Below, in pieces: positions 21,309 through 31,779 of a DNA stretch of 64,000 bases. Position 1 is the first letter of the stretch, and the number at the start of each line of letters is the position of its first letter. The translations under genes were made by a program, and so were the position numbers. The DNA comes from Nakamurella lactea DSM 19367 (GTDB lineage Bacteria; Actinomycetota; Actinomycetes; Mycobacteriales; Nakamurellaceae): contig NZ_AUFT01000005.1 in the NCBI RefSeq assembly GCF_000426645.1, positions 310,001 through 374,000 of the forward strand. The letters are read 5' to 3'. The notes under the pieces are model-generated. The model saw only the letters and a list, made by a program, of their open reading frames with translations. It was not told the DNA's origin and did no database searches.

Positions 21309-24300
21309 GTGACTCCACCCACCACCTCGACGACCAGCCTCAGCAGGGCCGACATCACCCCGCAGCACCGGGCAGACGCCACCGATGCGCTGTCCGCGCT
21401 GATGACGGAGCGGATCCTCATCCTGGACGGCGCCATGGGCACCATGATCCAGCGCCACAAGCTCGGTGAGGACGACTACCGCGGCGCCCGTTTCGCCGAC
21501 TGGCCCAGCGACCTCAAGGGCAACAACGACCTGCTGAGCCTGACCCAACCCGACATCATCAGCGGGATCCACCGGGCGTACCTGGACGCCGGCGCCGACC
21601 TGATCGAGACCAACACCTTCAACGCGCAGGTCATCTCGATGGCCGACTACGGCATGCAGGACCTCGCCTACGAACTCAACTACTGCTCCGCCCGGCTGGC
21701 CCGCGCAGCCTGCGATGCGGTCACCGCCGAAGATCCCGACCGGCGCCGGTTCGTGGTCGGCGCCCTCGGCCCCACCAACCGCACCGCGTCCATCTCCCCC
21801 GACGTCAACGACCCGGGCAAGCGGAACGTCAGCTACGACGAGTTGGTGCAGGCCTACCTGCAGCAGGCCCAGGGCCTGGTCGACGGCGGTGCCGACATCC
21901 TGCTGATCGAGACCATCTTCGACACCCTCAACGCCAAGGCCTCGATCTTCGCCCTGGAAACGCTGTTCGCCGACGCCGGCCGGCGCTGGCCGGTGATCAT
22001 CTCCGGCACCATCACCGATGCCTCCGGCCGGACGCTGTCCGGACAGGTCACCGAGGCATTCTGGAACTCGGTCCGGCATGCCCGGCCGTTGGCCGTCGGA
22101 CTCAACTGTGCGCTGGGTGCCAAGGACATGCGTCCGTACGTCGCGGAGCTCTCCCGGATCGCCGACTGCTTCGTATCCTGTTACCCGAATGCGGGTCTGC
22201 CCAACGCCTTCGGTGAGTACGAGGAGTCTCCCGAGCAGATGGCGTCGGTGGTCGGTGAGTTCGCCGCCAGCGGACTGGTGAACGTGCTGGGCGGCTGCTG
22301 CGGCACCACCCCGGAGCACATCGAGACGATTGCCGCCTCGACGGAGGGCCGGGCACCCCGCGAGCCCGCCGAGGTGGCGCCCGCCCTGCGGCTGTCCGGC
22401 CTCGAGCCGTTCAACGTCACCGCCGATTCGTTGTTCGTCAACGTCGGCGAGCGGACGAACATCACCGGATCGGCCCGGTTCCGCAAACTGATCAAAGCCG
22501 GCGACTATCCGGCTGCCCTCGCGGTAGCCCGACAGCAGGTCGAGGCCGGCGCTCAGGTGATCGACGTCAACATGGACGAAGGGATGATCGACGGGGTGGA
22601 GGCGATGGATCGCTTCTGCAAGCTGATCGCCAGCGAACCGGACATCAGCCGGGTCCCGATGATGGTCGACTCCTCCAAGTTCGAGGTGATCGAGGCCGGG
22701 CTGAAGTGCGTGCAGGGCAAGCCGATCGTCAACTCCATCTCGATGAAGGAGGGGGTGGAGAAGTTCGTCGAACACGCCCGGCTGTGCCGCAAGTACGGCG
22801 CGGCCGTGGTGGTGATGGCCTTCGACGAGCAGGGCCAGGCAGACAACCTGGAGCGGCGCAAGGAGATCTGCGCGCGGGCCTACCAGATTCTCACCGAAGA
22901 GGTGGGCTTCCCGGCCGAGGACATCATCTTCGACCCCAACATCTTCGCCCTGGCCACCGGGATCGAGGAACACGTCAACTACGGCGTCGATTACATCGAG
23001 GGCACCCGGTGGATCAAGGAGAATCTGCCCGGCGCGCTCATTTCCGGCGGCGTGTCGAACGTTTCGTTCTCGTTCCGCGGTAACAACGCCGTCCGTGAGG
23101 CCATCCACGCGGTCTTCCTGTACCACGCGATCGCCGCCGGCATGGACATGGGCATCGTCAACGCCGGCGCGCTGGTGCCCTACGACGACGTCGACCCCGA
23201 ACTCCGCGAACGGATCGAGGACGTCGTCCTCAACCGCCGGCCGGACGCCGCCGAGCGGCTGCTGGAGATCGCCGAGAAGTACAACACCGGTGACGTGAAA
23301 CCCGAAGCGACCACGGAGGAATGGCGTGCGCTGCCGGTGGCCGAGCGGATCACCCATGCCCTGGTCAAGGGCATCGACAGCTACGCCGAGGAGGACACCG
23401 AGGAACTCCGGGCCGCGATCTCGGCCCGCGGCGGCCGACCGATCGAGGTGATCGAGGGCCCGCTGATGGACGGCATGGGTGTGGTCGGCGACCTGTTCGG
23501 CGCCGGCAAGATGTTCCTGCCGCAGGTCGTCAAGTCCGCCAGGGTGATGAAGAAGTCCGTCGCCTACCTCATCCCGTTCATCGAGGCGGAGAAGGATCCG
23601 AACGTCGCCGAGAAGCCGAAGGGCAAGATCGTGATGGCCACGGTCAAGGGTGACGTGCACGACATCGGGAAGAACATCGTCGGAGTCGTGTTGCAGTGCA
23701 ACAACTATGACGTGATCGATCTCGGCGTGATGGTGCCGGCGCAGAAGATCCTGGACACCGTCAAGGCGGAGAAGGCCGACATCGTCGGCCTGTCCGGGCT
23801 GATCACCCCGTCGCTGGACGAGATGGTGAACTTCGCCGAGGAGATGGAACGCCAGGGCCTGGAGATCCCGCTGCTGATCGGCGGCGCCACCACCTCGCGC
23901 GCCCACACCGCTGTCAAGGTGACACCGAAGTACCACGGACCGGTGGTCTGGGTGAAGGACGCCTCCCGTTCGGTGCCGACCGCCGCGGCGCTGCTCTCGG
24001 ACGAGCGGCGCCCGGTGCTGATGGCCGAGGTCGAAAAGGAGTACGAGTCCATCCGCCGCCGGCACGCGGCGAAGAAGACCGACCGCCCGCTGCTGACCTT
24101 CCCGGACGCGATCGCCGCCCGCTCGCCGATCGACTGGAGCGATTACCACCCGCCCCGCCCCAGGTTCCTGCTGCAGCAGGCCAAGGACGTCTGCGAGGGC
24201 CCTACCTGCGATCACCAGCACGGCACCGTCAGCTCGTACACGAAGGTGTTCAAGGACTATCCGCTGGCGGAGCTGCGTGAGTACATCGACTGGGGCCCGT

Positions 24301-25142
24301 TCTTCAACGCCTGGGAAATGAAGGGCCGGTTCCCGGACATCCTGAACAATCCGGCCACCGGTGAGGCCGCACGCCGCCTCTACGACGACGGGCAGGCCCT
24401 GCTGGACCAGATGATCGAACAGAAGTGGGCCACCGCCAATGGCGTCATCGGGTTGTTCCCGGCCAACGCCGTCGGCGAGGACATCGAGGTGTACACCGAC
24501 GAATCGCGGACCGAGGTGCTGACCACCGTGCACCACCTCCGGCAGCAGGGCGAGCACCGGCCGGGGATCCCGAACCGTTCGCTGACCGACTTCGTGGCCC
24601 CGAAGGAGTCCGGGAAGCCGGACTACATCGGTGGTTTCGCCGTCACCTCCGGCCTGGGTATCGAGAAGAAGATCCTGGAGTTCAAGCAGGACCTTGACGA
24701 CTACAGCGCGATCCTGCTGGAATCGCTGGCCGACCGGCTGGCCGAAGCCTTCGCCGAGCGGCTGCACCAGCGGGTGCGCAAGGAGTTCTGGGGCTTCGCC
24801 GGTGACGAGCGACTGGACAACGAGGCGTTGATCGCCGAGAAGTACACCGGCATCCGGCCGGCCCCTGGCTATCCGGCCTGCCCTGACCACACCGAGAAGG
24901 CTCTGCTCTGGGACCTGCTTGACGTGCAGGCCCAGACCGGTATCGAACTCACCGAGAGCATGGCGATGTGGCCGGGCGCTGCGGTCAGCGGCTGGTACTT
25001 CTCCCATCCGGAGTCGCGGTACTTCGTGGTCGGGCGGATCGACAAGGACCAGGTCGCCGACTACGCCGAGCGCAAGGGATGGACGATGAAGCAGGCCGAG
25101 CGCTGGCTGTCGCCCAACCTCGGCTACGAACCGGAAGACTGA
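21309..25142 (+). CDS. metH: Cobalamin-dependent methionine synthase
   Basis: MetH transfers methyl from 5-methyltetrahydrofolate to homocysteine through a bound cobalamin. The 1277-residue protein has all four modules. The homocysteine module carries [11 protein letters not shown] near residue 38 and zinc ligands in LNCALG and [10 protein letters not shown]. The folate (pterin) module includes [11 protein letters not shown]. The cobalamin module has the axial His784 in DVHDIGKN. The C-terminal AdoMet reactivation module has [15 protein letters not shown] near residue 1183. GTG at 21309 has GGGGA upstream. The neighbours PAC2 and mshC are also near metH in mycobacteria. Confidence 0.97.
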   Translation: MTPPTTSTTSLSRADITPQHRADATDALSALMTERILILDGAMGTMIQRHKLGEDDYRGARFADWPSDLKGNNDLLSLTQPDIISGIHRAYLDAGADLIETNTFNAQVISMADYGMQDLAYELNYCSARLARAACDAVTAEDPDRRRFVVGALGPTNRTASISPDVNDPGKRNVSYDELVQAYLQQAQGLVDGGADILLIETIFDTLNAKASIFALETLFADAGRRWPVIISGTITDASGRTLSGQVTEAFWNSVRHARPLAVGLNCALGAKDMRPYVAELSRIADCFVSCYPNAGLPNAFGEYEESPEQMASVVGEFAASGLVNVLGGCCGTTPEHIETIAASTEGRAPREPAEVAPALRLSGLEPFNVTADSLFVNVGERTNITGSARFRKLIKAGDYPAALAVARQQVEAGAQVIDVNMDEGMIDGVEAMDRFCKLIASEPDISRVPMMVDSSKFEVIEAGLKCVQGKPIVNSISMKEGVEKFVEHARLCRKYGAAVVVMAFDEQGQADNLERRKEICARAYQILTEEVGFPAEDIIFDPNIFALATGIEEHVNYGVDYIEGTRWIKENLPGALISGGVSNVSFSFRGNNAVREAIHAVFLYHAIAAGMDMGIVNAGALVPYDDVDPELRERIEDVVLNRRPDAAERLLEIAEKYNTGDVKPEATTEEWRALPVAERITHALVKGIDSYAEEDTEELRAAISARGGRPIEVIEGPLMDGMGVVGDLFGAGKMFLPQVVKSARVMKKSVAYLIPFIEAEKDPNVAEKPKGKIVMATVKGDVHDIGKNIVGVVLQCNNYDVIDLGVMVPAQKILDTVKAEKADIVGLSGLITPSLDEMVNFAEEMERQGLEIPLLIGGATTSRAHTAVKVTPKYHGPVVWVKDASRSVPTAAALLSDERRPVLMAEVEKEYESIRRRHAAKKTDRPLLTFPDAIAARSPIDWSDYHPPRPRFLLQQAKDVCEGPTCDHQHGTVSSYTKVFKDYPLAELREYIDWGPFFNAWEMKGRFPDILNNPATGEAARRLYDDGQALLDQMIEQKWATANGVIGLFPANAVGEDIEVYTDESRTEVLTTVHHLRQQGEHRPGIPNRSLTDFVAPKESGKPDYIGGFAVTSGLGIEKKILEFKQDLDDYSAILLESLADRLAEAFAERLHQRVRKEFWGFAGDERLDNEALIAEKYTGIRPAPGYPACPDHTEKALLWDLLDVQAQTGIELTESMAMWPGAAVSGWYFSHPESRYFVVGRIDKDQVADYAERKGWTMKQAERWLSPNLGYEPED

Positions 25143-25328
25143 GTCCTTTGGATCGCCTCCCGCGCTCGACTGCGGGTCCGAACCCCGCTCCTTCGTGGCT
25201 GGGTTCGGGTCCTCGCTTCGCTGGGTCGGCTCAGTGTCCTTTGGATCGCCTCCCGCGCTCGACTGCGGGTCCGAACCCCGCTCCTTCGTCGCTGGGTTCG
25301 GGTCCTCGCTTCGCTGGCTCGGCTCAGG
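25143..25328. repeat. Two tandem 93-bp intergenic repeats
   Basis: Copies at 25143-25235 and 25236-25328 start directly after the metH stop and differ at about three positions. Each can form a stem-loop: CCGAACCC (25178-25185 in copy 1) pairs with GGGTTCGG (25201-25208). A diverged third copy in opposite orientation lies at 28281-28353. In one minus-strand frame the repeat reads as an open Ser/Pro-rich peptide, but this is a by-product of composition. The stem-loops may serve as metH terminators. Confidence 0.85.
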
Positions 25329-25363
25329 AGGGTGCCGAAGGCTGGGAGCCGTAGGCTGGCCGG

Positions 25364-26215
25364 ATGATGTCCGACCTTCAGTTGCGCGACCCGGTGATGA
25401 TCGCCGCGTTCGAGGGCTGGAACGACGCCGGCGACGCGGCAACCACCGCGGTCGAGCAGCTCACCCTCGGCTGGGACTCGGTCCCGTTGGCCGAAATCGA
25501 TCCGGAGGGCTACTACGACTTCCAGGTGTCCAGGCCCACCACCCGACTGGTCGACGGGGTGACCCGCCAGATCGACTGGCCGACCACCAGGATCAGTGCC
25601 GCCAGGCTGCCGGAGTCGGTGTCCACCAGGGACGTGATCCTGATCCGCGGTATCGAGCCTAACTTCCGGTGGCGGGCGTTCTGCGAGGAGCTGCTCGCCA
25701 TCGCCGACGCCTACCGGGTGTCCAGCGTCATCTGTCTGGGCGCGCTGTTGGCCGACGTGCCGCACACCCGCCCGGTGCAGGTGACCGGTAGCGCACCGGA
25801 CGCCGCCGAGGCCGAGCAGCTGGGCCTGGGCGGATCCACCTACGAAGGCCCGACCGGGATCACCGGGATCTTCGGCGACGCCTGTGTGCAGCGCGGCATC
25901 CCGGCCTACACGTTCTGGGCCGCGGTGCCGCACTACGTCGCCCAGGGGCCACACCCGAAGGCCAGCGTGGCTCTGCTGCACCGGGTCGAGGAGGTGCTGG
26001 ACCTGCCGGTTCCGCTCGGCACGCTGCCCGACCAGGCGGACCAATGGGAGGACGAGGTCACCGACATCGCCGCCCAGGACGAGGACATCACCGCCTACAT
26101 CCAGACCCTGGAGGAATCCAGCGAGGAGGAGGTGCCGCTGCGGCCGGCCAGCGGTGACGCGATCGCCGCCGAGTTCGAGCGGTATCTGCGGCGCCGGGGC
26201 CCGGAGGCCGGCTGA
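25364..26215 (+). CDS. PAC2-family protein (proteasome-assembly-chaperone-like)
   Basis: 283 residues. The N-terminus LRDPVMIAAFEGWNDAGDAA is the PAC2 signature, and the middle region (ISSVICLGALLADVPHTRPV-type wording) also fits. The family resembles the eukaryotic proteasome assembly chaperone 2. In actinobacteria its role is unproven, although many of these bacteria have a 20S proteasome. ATG at 25364 or the adjacent ATG at 25367 could be used. It ends 23 bases from the convergent mshC. Confidence 0.9.
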   Translation: MMSDLQLRDPVMIAAFEGWNDAGDAATTAVEQLTLGWDSVPLAEIDPEGYYDFQVSRPTTRLVDGVTRQIDWPTTRISAARLPESVSTRDVILIRGIEPNFRWRAFCEELLAIADAYRVSSVICLGALLADVPHTRPVQVTGSAPDAAEAEQLGLGGSTYEGPTGITGIFGDACVQRGIPAYTFWAAVPHYVAQGPHPKASVALLHRVEEVLDLPVPLGTLPDQADQWEDEVTDIAAQDEDITAYIQTLEESSEEEVPLRPASGDAIAAEFERYLRRRGPEAG

Positions 26216-26238
26216 CGTCCGCCGGTTCGACCCGGCGG

Positions 26239-27471
26239 CTAGAGCGCTACACCCAGCAATGCGTCGACGGCGTCGGCCATCCCGGCACCGGACAGCGACT
26301 CGTCGGCCGCCCACCGGTCCAGTGCCGCCAGCGCCCGCGGTGTGTCCAGATCGTCCGAGAGCGCAGTGGTGAGTTCTGCCAGGACCGGCTCGACGGCACC
26401 TGCGGCCGGGCGGGCGGCCGCCAGCCGCCACCGCTGCAGGCGGTCTTCGGCCGTGGCCAGCAGCTCGTCGGTCCACGCCCGATCGGTCCGGTAGTGATCG
26501 GCCAGCAGGGCGAGCCGGATGGCCCCCGGGTCGGTGCCGCCCGCGACCAGCTTCGACACGAAGACCAAGTTGCCCAACGACTTCGACATTTTCTCGCCGT
26601 CGTAGGAGAGCATTCCGGTGTGCACGTACGAGCGGGCGAAGCGCTGCGTTCCGGCCAGCACCTCGGCATGTGCCGCCGAGCATTCGTGGTGCGGGAAGAT
26701 CAGGTCCGAGCCGCCGCCTTGGACGTCGATGGACGGGCCGAGGTACTTACCGGCGATCGCGGCGCACTCGATGTGCCAGCCGGCCCGGCCCTGGCCGAGG
26801 CTGCTCGGCCAGCTCGGCTCCCCTGGCCTGGCCATCCGCCACAACAGCGGGTCCAGCGGGTCCTTCTTGCCGGTGCGACCGGGATCGCCGCCGCGCTCGG
26901 CCGACAGCGCGAGCATGGTGTCGGTGTCGTAGCCGGATTCGTAGCCGAACCGGCCACTGGCCGAGACGTCGAAGTAGACATCCGGGTAGTCGGTGTCGTC
27001 CACCCGGTACGCCGCGCCGACGTCCACCAGGGCCTGGACGGCCGCCGCCACCTCCGCCATCTCCTCGACCACCCCGATGTAGTGCTCGGGAGGCAGCACC
27101 CGCAGCGCGGTCATGTCGCCACGGAACAGCTCGATCTGCTGGTCGGCGAGCTCCTGCCAGCCGACCCCGTCCCGCTCCGCGCGCTCCAGCAGCGGGTCGT
27201 CCACGTCGGTCACGTTCTGCACGTAGCGCACTGAGATGCCCGACGCCCGCCAATAGCGGTTCACCAGGTCGAAGGTGAGGTACGTGGCGGCGTGACCGAT
27301 GTGCGTGGCGTCGTAGGGCGTGATGCCGCAGACGTACAGCGTGCCGGTCCCGCTCGACACGGTGTCGGTCAATGCACCGGCGGCGGTGTCGTAGAGCCGC
27401 AACGGCAACTGCGGACGGAAGGACGGGGCTGACGAGGGTGCCGGGATGTCCGGCGCGGACCATGAATGCAC
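26239..27471 (-). CDS. mshC: Mycothiol ligase MshC (cysteine:GlcN-Ins ligase)
   Basis: MshC joins cysteine to glucosaminyl-inositol in an ATP-dependent step of mycothiol synthesis, the main thiol of actinobacteria. It evolved from cysteinyl-tRNA synthetase. The 410-residue protein has Cys48 as a zinc ligand, HIGH at 57-60, the zinc-site segments [10 protein letters not shown] and [12 protein letters not shown], and KMSKS at 294-298. It lacks the tRNA-binding C-terminal extension of a true CysRS, and its length matches MshC. It lies in the conserved mshC / SCO1664 / DUF3090 / MSMEG_4193 neighbourhood. Confidence 0.96.
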   Translation of the reverse strand: MHSWSAPDIPAPSSAPSFRPQLPLRLYDTAAGALTDTVSSGTGTLYVCGITPYDATHIGHAATYLTFDLVNRYWRASGISVRYVQNVTDVDDPLLERAERDGVGWQELADQQIELFRGDMTALRVLPPEHYIGVVEEMAEVAAAVQALVDVGAAYRVDDTDYPDVYFDVSASGRFGYESGYDTDTMLALSAERGGDPGRTGKKDPLDPLLWRMARPGEPSWPSSLGQGRAGWHIECAAIAGKYLGPSIDVQGGGSDLIFPHHECSAAHAEVLAGTQRFARSYVHTGMLSYDGEKMSKSLGNLVFVSKLVAGGTDPGAIRLALLADHYRTDRAWTDELLATAEDRLQRWRLAAARPAAGAVEPVLAELTTALSDDLDTPRALAALDRWAADESLSGAGMADAVDALLGVAL

Positions 27472-27507
27472 AAGGACAACTCTAGAGGCGAACCGGCGAC
27501 GGCAACG

Positions 27508-28245
27508 CTACGGCCGGGCCGACGACCGGATCGCCGGAATCGTGTGCCGGTTGGCATTGAGTACCAGCGCCTGCCACCGCCGCAGCTCGGTGCCGCGAAC
27601 CGCGCCCGGCGGCGACGATGTCGGGAACATCAGATTCTGCGGGTCCGAGTGGTGCGGAAGGTTCAGCGCGTGGCCGATCTCGTGGGCCAGCACGGTGTCG
27701 TCATAGGCGTTCGGGTTGTCCGCGTCGAACAGCGAACGCTGGCAGATCACCCAGTCGGCCGTCATTCCCAGCGAGCATCCGGTGGTGCGGCCGGCGATGT
27801 CGCGGACCACCACCACCGTCACCGGGGCGCCGACCCCGCTGCCGGCCGGAAGGTACCGGCGGTACAGGTCGGTGCGACCCATCATGTCGTCCAGCAGGAG
27901 CTTCTGGTTGGCCCTGGGATCCAATGCGGTGACCGGAGCCGGCTCCCGGACGGTGCGCACCGACACCGTCCGGACCCCGATGCCAGCCTGCTGTCGCAGG
28001 ATCGCATCCGCCTTGGTCAGTGAGGGCAGCACCGCCGCCTCGGAGGTCAGCGGCCCGTCCTGGTCGGACAGGATCAGTACCGCGACCCTGAGCACGGCGT
28101 CCCCAGGGTCGCGATCGGCGACCCGGTCGGTGACCAGATCCCCGAGGTAGGCGGCGCCGGTCACCACGTCGGTGACGGCGGACCTTGCGGTGGCGGCCAG
28201 GTTGCGGACCGCCCCGCCCAGCGCCCGTCCGATCATGGTGTCCAA
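27508..28245 (-). CDS. Metzincin-like zinc metalloprotease, unknown substrate
   Basis: 245 residues. The motif AHEIGHALNLPHH (zinc ligands His188, His192, His198 and catalytic Glu189) is the HExxHxxxxxH metzincin signature, followed by a Met-turn candidate at Met206 in NLMFP. There is no clear signal peptide: the N-terminus is helical (GRALGGAVRNLAATARSAV) and not strongly hydrophobic. So it is either cytoplasmic or exported by another route. Three Cys or fewer are present. It sits between mshC and the SCO1664-DUF3090 pair, which are usually close together. An inverted intergenic repeat precedes it. Confidence 0.8.
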   Translation of the reverse strand: MDTMIGRALGGAVRNLAATARSAVTDVVTGAAYLGDLVTDRVADRDPGDAVLRVAVLILSDQDGPLTSEAAVLPSLTKADAILRQQAGIGVRTVSVRTVREPAPVTALDPRANQKLLLDDMMGRTDLYRRYLPAGSGVGAPVTVVVVRDIAGRTTGCSLGMTADWVICQRSLFDADNPNAYDDTVLAHEIGHALNLPHHSDPQNLMFPTSSPPGAVRGTELRRWQALVLNANRHTIPAIRSSARP

Positions 28246-28280
28246 GTATTCACCTCATCGCTGCCGAACTTTCCCTCCGT

Positions 28281-28353
28281 CAGCCGGCACAGCGAAGCGA
28301 AGATACGAACCAGGCGACGACGGAGCCCGGTTCGTGACCGCAGCCGTGCGCGG
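28281..28353. repeat. Diverged third copy of the post-metH repeat
   Basis: Aligned without gaps to the reverse complement of the 25143-25328 units, this segment shares AGCGAAGCGA, CGAACC, GGTTCG, CCGCAG and GCGCGG at identical spacing, roughly three quarters of positions over ~70 bases. It keeps the stem ACGAACC (28305-28311) / GGTTCGT (28329-28335) with the same 17-base loop. It lies between SCO1664 and the metzincin gene and may end or punctuate the upstream transcript. Confidence 0.65.
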
Positions 28354-28369
28354 TCCGGCGAGCCAATTG

Positions 28370-29251
28370 TCACAGCGGTGGCCACGGGATCGGCGTGCGG
28401 TCGTCCGGCGGTTCCGGGTATCTACCGGCGGCGGCCAGCTCGTCGATCCGCTGCCGGAGCCGGCGCTGCTCACCGCGACTGAGCAGGTCGTCCAGCGCGT
28501 CGGCCTCCGGCAACCACAGGCGCAGCCGCTCCAGGCCGTCGGTCACTGGTGCCGGCAGCGGCTCCCCCGCCCAGCCCCAGAGGATGGTCCTGAGTTTGTC
28601 GTCGGTGTGGAAGGTCAGCCCGTGGTCGACGCCGTACACGCGGGGCCCGACCGGCAGCAGGTGCGGCGCCTTCCGATCTGCGTTGTTGACCACGACGTCG
28701 AATCCGGCGATCACCGCCAACGCTGGGTCGTCGGCGTGACAGACCGCCAGCGGGGTTCCGTCCTCGTCCAGGGCGCGGAACACCGGGAGCCAACCAGCCG
28801 GCACCTGGCCGGCCGGCAGCAGTGCCACCAGCTCGCGCCCGCTCTCCCCCACCCCCGGCACATCGTCGCTGCCCGGTTCGTCGCCGTCCGACGACCGACC
28901 GTCGACGTCCGGTGGCTCTCCGATCCAGCGTTGCACCATGCCCTCGCCGTACGGACCGCTGCGCAGCACGGTCGGTGGTACACAGCCCCACCCCGAGGCC
29001 TCGGACACCAGATAGGCGGCCAGCTCACGATGCGCCAGCGGACCACCAGGGAAATCCCACAACGGCCGCTCACCACGGATCGGCTTGTAGATGCAGGGCA
29101 TCGTCAGACCGTCGAGCGTCACCTGGGCCAGCAGGGTGACGTTGGACGCGTCGGTCAGCCGGCCGGTCACCTCCAGCGTGCCGCTGGTGAGGACCGTGAC
29201 AGCCTCGACGGGGCCGTGACTCGGCGAGGTCGATGGGGTCGGCACGCTCAC
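28370..29251 (-). CDS. SCO1664-family protein (PI3/4-kinase-like fold)
   Basis: About 293 residues, the actinobacterial SCO1664 family annotated as distantly related to phosphatidylinositol kinases. Visible landmarks are CIYKPIRGERPLWDFPGGPLA (a kinase-like ATP-lysine region), FDVVVNNADRKAPHLL (catalytic-loop-like Asp-Asn) and GVDHGLTFH (DFG-like). GTG at 29251 starts two bases after the DUF3090 stop, whereas the longer in-frame extension would run into that gene. The substrate is unknown. Confidence 0.85.
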   Translation of the reverse strand: MSVPTPSTSPSHGPVEAVTVLTSGTLEVTGRLTDASNVTLLAQVTLDGLTMPCIYKPIRGERPLWDFPGGPLAHRELAAYLVSEASGWGCVPPTVLRSGPYGEGMVQRWIGEPPDVDGRSSDGDEPGSDDVPGVGESGRELVALLPAGQVPAGWLPVFRALDEDGTPLAVCHADDPALAVIAGFDVVVNNADRKAPHLLPVGPRVYGVDHGLTFHTDDKLRTILWGWAGEPLPAPVTDGLERLRLWLPEADALDDLLSRGEQRRLRQRIDELAAAGRYPEPPDDRTPIPWPPL

Positions 29252-29253
29252 CG

Positions 29254-29832
29254 CTAGGCCAGCGCGCCGCGGTGGTAGCCGTTGAGCCGGGGGCAGATGT
29301 GCCCCTCGGCGTCCAACGGATTGCCGCACAGCGGACAGGGTGGGCGTCCAGCGGCGACGATGGCCTCTGCGTGCTGGGCGAACGACCGCGCCTCGGCCAG
29401 CGTCAGGAACACCCGCAGCGCATCCGGCCCCTCGTCCGCGTCCTCGAGCACGACGTCCTCGTTGACCTCGTCGTCGGACAGCGCCAGCAATTCGACGATC
29501 ACCTGCGAACCCTCGCCGTCCCAGGCCAGCCCCATGGTGCCGACCCGGAACTCGGCGTCCACCGGGGTTGACAGGGTCAGATCGGTGCCGGCGGCCGCCG
29601 GACCGGTGGCCGCCGGATCGTCGACCGCCTCGGCACCGAATCGCTTGCCGACCTCGGTGATCAGCGACCCCAACCGGTCGGCGAGCACCGCGACCTGCTG
29701 CTTCTCGCAGGCCACCGAGATCACCCGACGGCCGTCGGCCGCCTGCAGGTAGAACTCGCGCTCCCCTGGCACCCCGACCGTTCCGGCGAGGAACTTCTCG
29801 GGAGATCGGAAGATGTGTATCTGACGTGACAT
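29254..29832 (-). CDS. DUF3090 family protein
   Basis: 192 residues, beginning MSRQIHIFRSPEKFLAGTVG as in the DUF3090 family (often labelled YjqB-like or just conserved actinobacterial). The C-terminus has a zinc-ribbon-like pair, CPLCGNPLDAEGHICP. The function is unknown. Together with SCO1664 downstream and the histidine phosphatase upstream it forms a conserved three-gene unit in many actinobacteria. Confidence 0.9.
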   Translation of the reverse strand: MSRQIHIFRSPEKFLAGTVGVPGEREFYLQAADGRRVISVACEKQQVAVLADRLGSLITEVGKRFGAEAVDDPAATGPAAAGTDLTLSTPVDAEFRVGTMGLAWDGEGSQVIVELLALSDDEVNEDVVLEDADEGPDALRVFLTLAEARSFAQHAEAIVAAGRPPCPLCGNPLDAEGHICPRLNGYHRGALA

Positions 29833-29845
29833 GGCATCTCCCAGC

Positions 29846-30559
29846 CTAGTGAATCGGATCGGCCGTCGGCGGTGCCGGGATCCCGGGGTCGCCGCCCGGT
29901 ACGGCCTGATCGGCCGGCGTTGCCGGATCGGGAACGGCCACGATGCCGGACAGGGTTCCGTTGTCCCCCATGCGTTCGACGAACGGCCGGTGCTCGACGA
30001 AGCGGATCACCGAGACCGAGGCCGGACCGACCGAGATCCGCTGGAACAGGTCGAGGTGCAGTCCGAGCGCGTCGGCCAGCAGCGCCTTGATCACGTCACC
30101 GTGCGAGCAGATCAGCAGGGCGCCGTCATCCGTGGTGGTCTCGATCAGCCGGTGCAGGGCGGCGACCGCCCTGGCCGAGACCGCGGCCAGCGACTCGCCG
30201 CCCGGGAACACCGCCGCCGACGGCCGGCCCTGCACGGTCTTCCACATCGGTTCGCCGAAGAGCTCGCGGAGCGGCCGTCCGGTCCACTCGCCGTAGTCCA
30301 CCTCGGCCAGCGCCGGGTCCTGCTCGACCGTCAGACCCGTGGCCTCCGCCAGCGGGGCCAGTGTGCGCAGACACCGCTCCAGCGGCGAACTCACCAACCG
30401 GGCGATCGGCACCTCGGCCAGCCGGCCGGGCAGGCCGGCCGCCTGCTCGACGCCGACCTCGTCCAGGCCGACGCCCGCGCTGCGACCGGCGAGCACGGAT
30501 GCGGCATTGGCCACCGATCGGGCATGGCGCAGCAGTACAACGGTGCGCGCCGCGGTCAT
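29846..30559 (-). CDS. Histidine phosphatase, MSMEG_4193 family
   Basis: 237-residue phosphatase of the phosphoglycerate-mutase-like superfamily. The N-terminal motif VVLLRHARSVANAA holds the phospho-accepting His (LRHA instead of the common LRHG). Further family elements are SSPLERCLRT, YGEWTGRPL and LLICSHGDVIKALLAD, with the second catalytic His. The C-terminal 35 residues are Pro/Ala-rich and likely disordered. It overlaps the LLM oxidoreductase gene by 4 bases (ATGA) and leads the DUF3090-SCO1664 pair. Confidence 0.9.
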   Translation of the reverse strand: MTAARTVVLLRHARSVANAASVLAGRSAGVGLDEVGVEQAAGLPGRLAEVPIARLVSSPLERCLRTLAPLAEATGLTVEQDPALAEVDYGEWTGRPLRELFGEPMWKTVQGRPSAAVFPGGESLAAVSARAVAALHRLIETTTDDGALLICSHGDVIKALLADALGLHLDLFQRISVGPASVSVIRFVEHRPFVERMGDNGTLSGIVAVPDPATPADQAVPGGDPGIPAPPTADPIH

Positions 30560-31614
30560 CCGCGCACTCCGGCGTCGCGACCGGCGGCGGCCACCGTGGC
30601 CAGCACCTCGGCCCGGCCCTGCTTGCTGTCGGCGAACGGCTGGATGCTCGCGGTGCTGATGCCGGCCTCCGCGTAGGCCCGGAGCCGGGCGGCGATCCGC
30701 TGCTGGTCACCCAGCAGCGACACCCGGTCAAGGAACTCGGTCGGCACCGCGGCGGCCGCGCCGGCGTAGTCCCTGGCCATGAACAGCTCCTGTACCCGGT
30801 CCGCCTCGCGCTCGTAGCCGAGCGCGGTGGCCACCCCGTGGTAGAAGTTCGTCTTCTTCGAGCCCATCCCGCCGATGTACAGCGCGGCGTGCGGGCGCAC
30901 CCGGTCGGCCGCTTTCTCCAGGTTGTCGTCGACGGCGGCCCCCATTCCGACGTTCAGGTCGAAGTCGCCGGGGTCCCGCCCGTGTGCGGCCAGGCCGGCC
31001 CGCAGCCGGCCGATCTGGTCGAGGTCGCCGGAAGCGGTGGCGTCGACGAAGAAGCCCAGCCAGCCGTCGGCGATCTCGGCGGCCAGGTCCAGATTCTTCG
31101 GCCCGACCGCCGCCAGATACACCGGGATGTTGCGGCGCACCGGCTGCAGAGCCAGCACCAGCGGCTTCCCCTGCCCGTCGGGCAGCGGCAGGGTGAAGTG
31201 CTCGCCGTCGGCCACCAGCCGTTTGCGGGACAGCGCATCCCGGACGATGCCGATGTACTCACGGGTCCGGCCGAGCGGCTTCGCGAACCGGACGCCGTGC
31301 CAGCCCTCGGACACCTGGGGGCCGGAGACGCCGAGTCCGAGGTGGAATCTGCCGTGTGACAACGCGTCCAGCGTGGCCGCGGTCATCGCGGTGAGGGCCG
31401 GCGTCCGACCGGGAATCTGCATCACTCCGGCGCCCAGGCCGATCCGGTCGGTGCGGGCGGCCAGCGCGCCGAGGATGCTGACCGCGTCCGCCCCGTAGGC
31501 CTCGGCGACCCAGACGATGTCGAAGCCCAGTTCCTCGGCCCGGCCGGCCAGTTCCAGGTTGGCGTCCGACGCTTCGACGGTGGTCGGGTATCCGAGGTCG
31601 AGTCCGAGTCTCAT
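30556..31614 (-). CDS. LLM-class F420-dependent oxidoreductase
   Basis: Luciferase-like (beta/alpha)8 oxidoreductase of 352 residues that would use coenzyme F420. Typical segments are ELGFDIVWVAEAYGADAVS, RIGLGAGVMQIPGRTPA, LGLGVSGPQVSEGWHGVRF and PVYLAAVGPKNLDLAAEIADG. ATG at 31614 (MRLGLDLGYP) is preceded by GGAAGAG. The longer upstream frame is a GC-rich artefact overlapping the divergent gene. The substrate is unknown. Confidence 0.92.
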   Translation of the reverse strand: MRLGLDLGYPTTVEASDANLELAGRAEELGFDIVWVAEAYGADAVSILGALAARTDRIGLGAGVMQIPGRTPALTAMTAATLDALSHGRFHLGLGVSGPQVSEGWHGVRFAKPLGRTREYIGIVRDALSRKRLVADGEHFTLPLPDGQGKPLVLALQPVRRNIPVYLAAVGPKNLDLAAEIADGWLGFFVDATASGDLDQIGRLRAGLAAHGRDPGDFDLNVGMGAAVDDNLEKAADRVRPHAALYIGGMGSKKTNFYHGVATALGYEREADRVQELFMARDYAGAAAAVPTEFLDRVSLLGDQQRIAARLRAYAEAGISTASIQPFADSKQGRAEVLATVAAAGRDAGVRG

Positions 31615-31779
31615 CGGCGTCCGTTCTCTTCCGGCCGCGCACCCGCCTCGGTGCGCGCTGCCTGGTCCGCATGCCACCGGCGATGCCGGTGGCGGGGTCG
31701 TCGATCCCCGACCCCGGGGTGTGCCGACACGGTACCCAGCCACCGCCACCCGCGCGTCCACCGCCCGTAGGTTGAGAGC

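Noticed and set aside
21198-25442. A 1414-codon open frame on the minus strand opposite metH
   Set aside because: It is a GC-driven shadow of metH: its composition is that of antisense third-position bias (rich in Val, Arg, Gly, His, Asp) and it has no family motif, while metH on the plus strand has every module.
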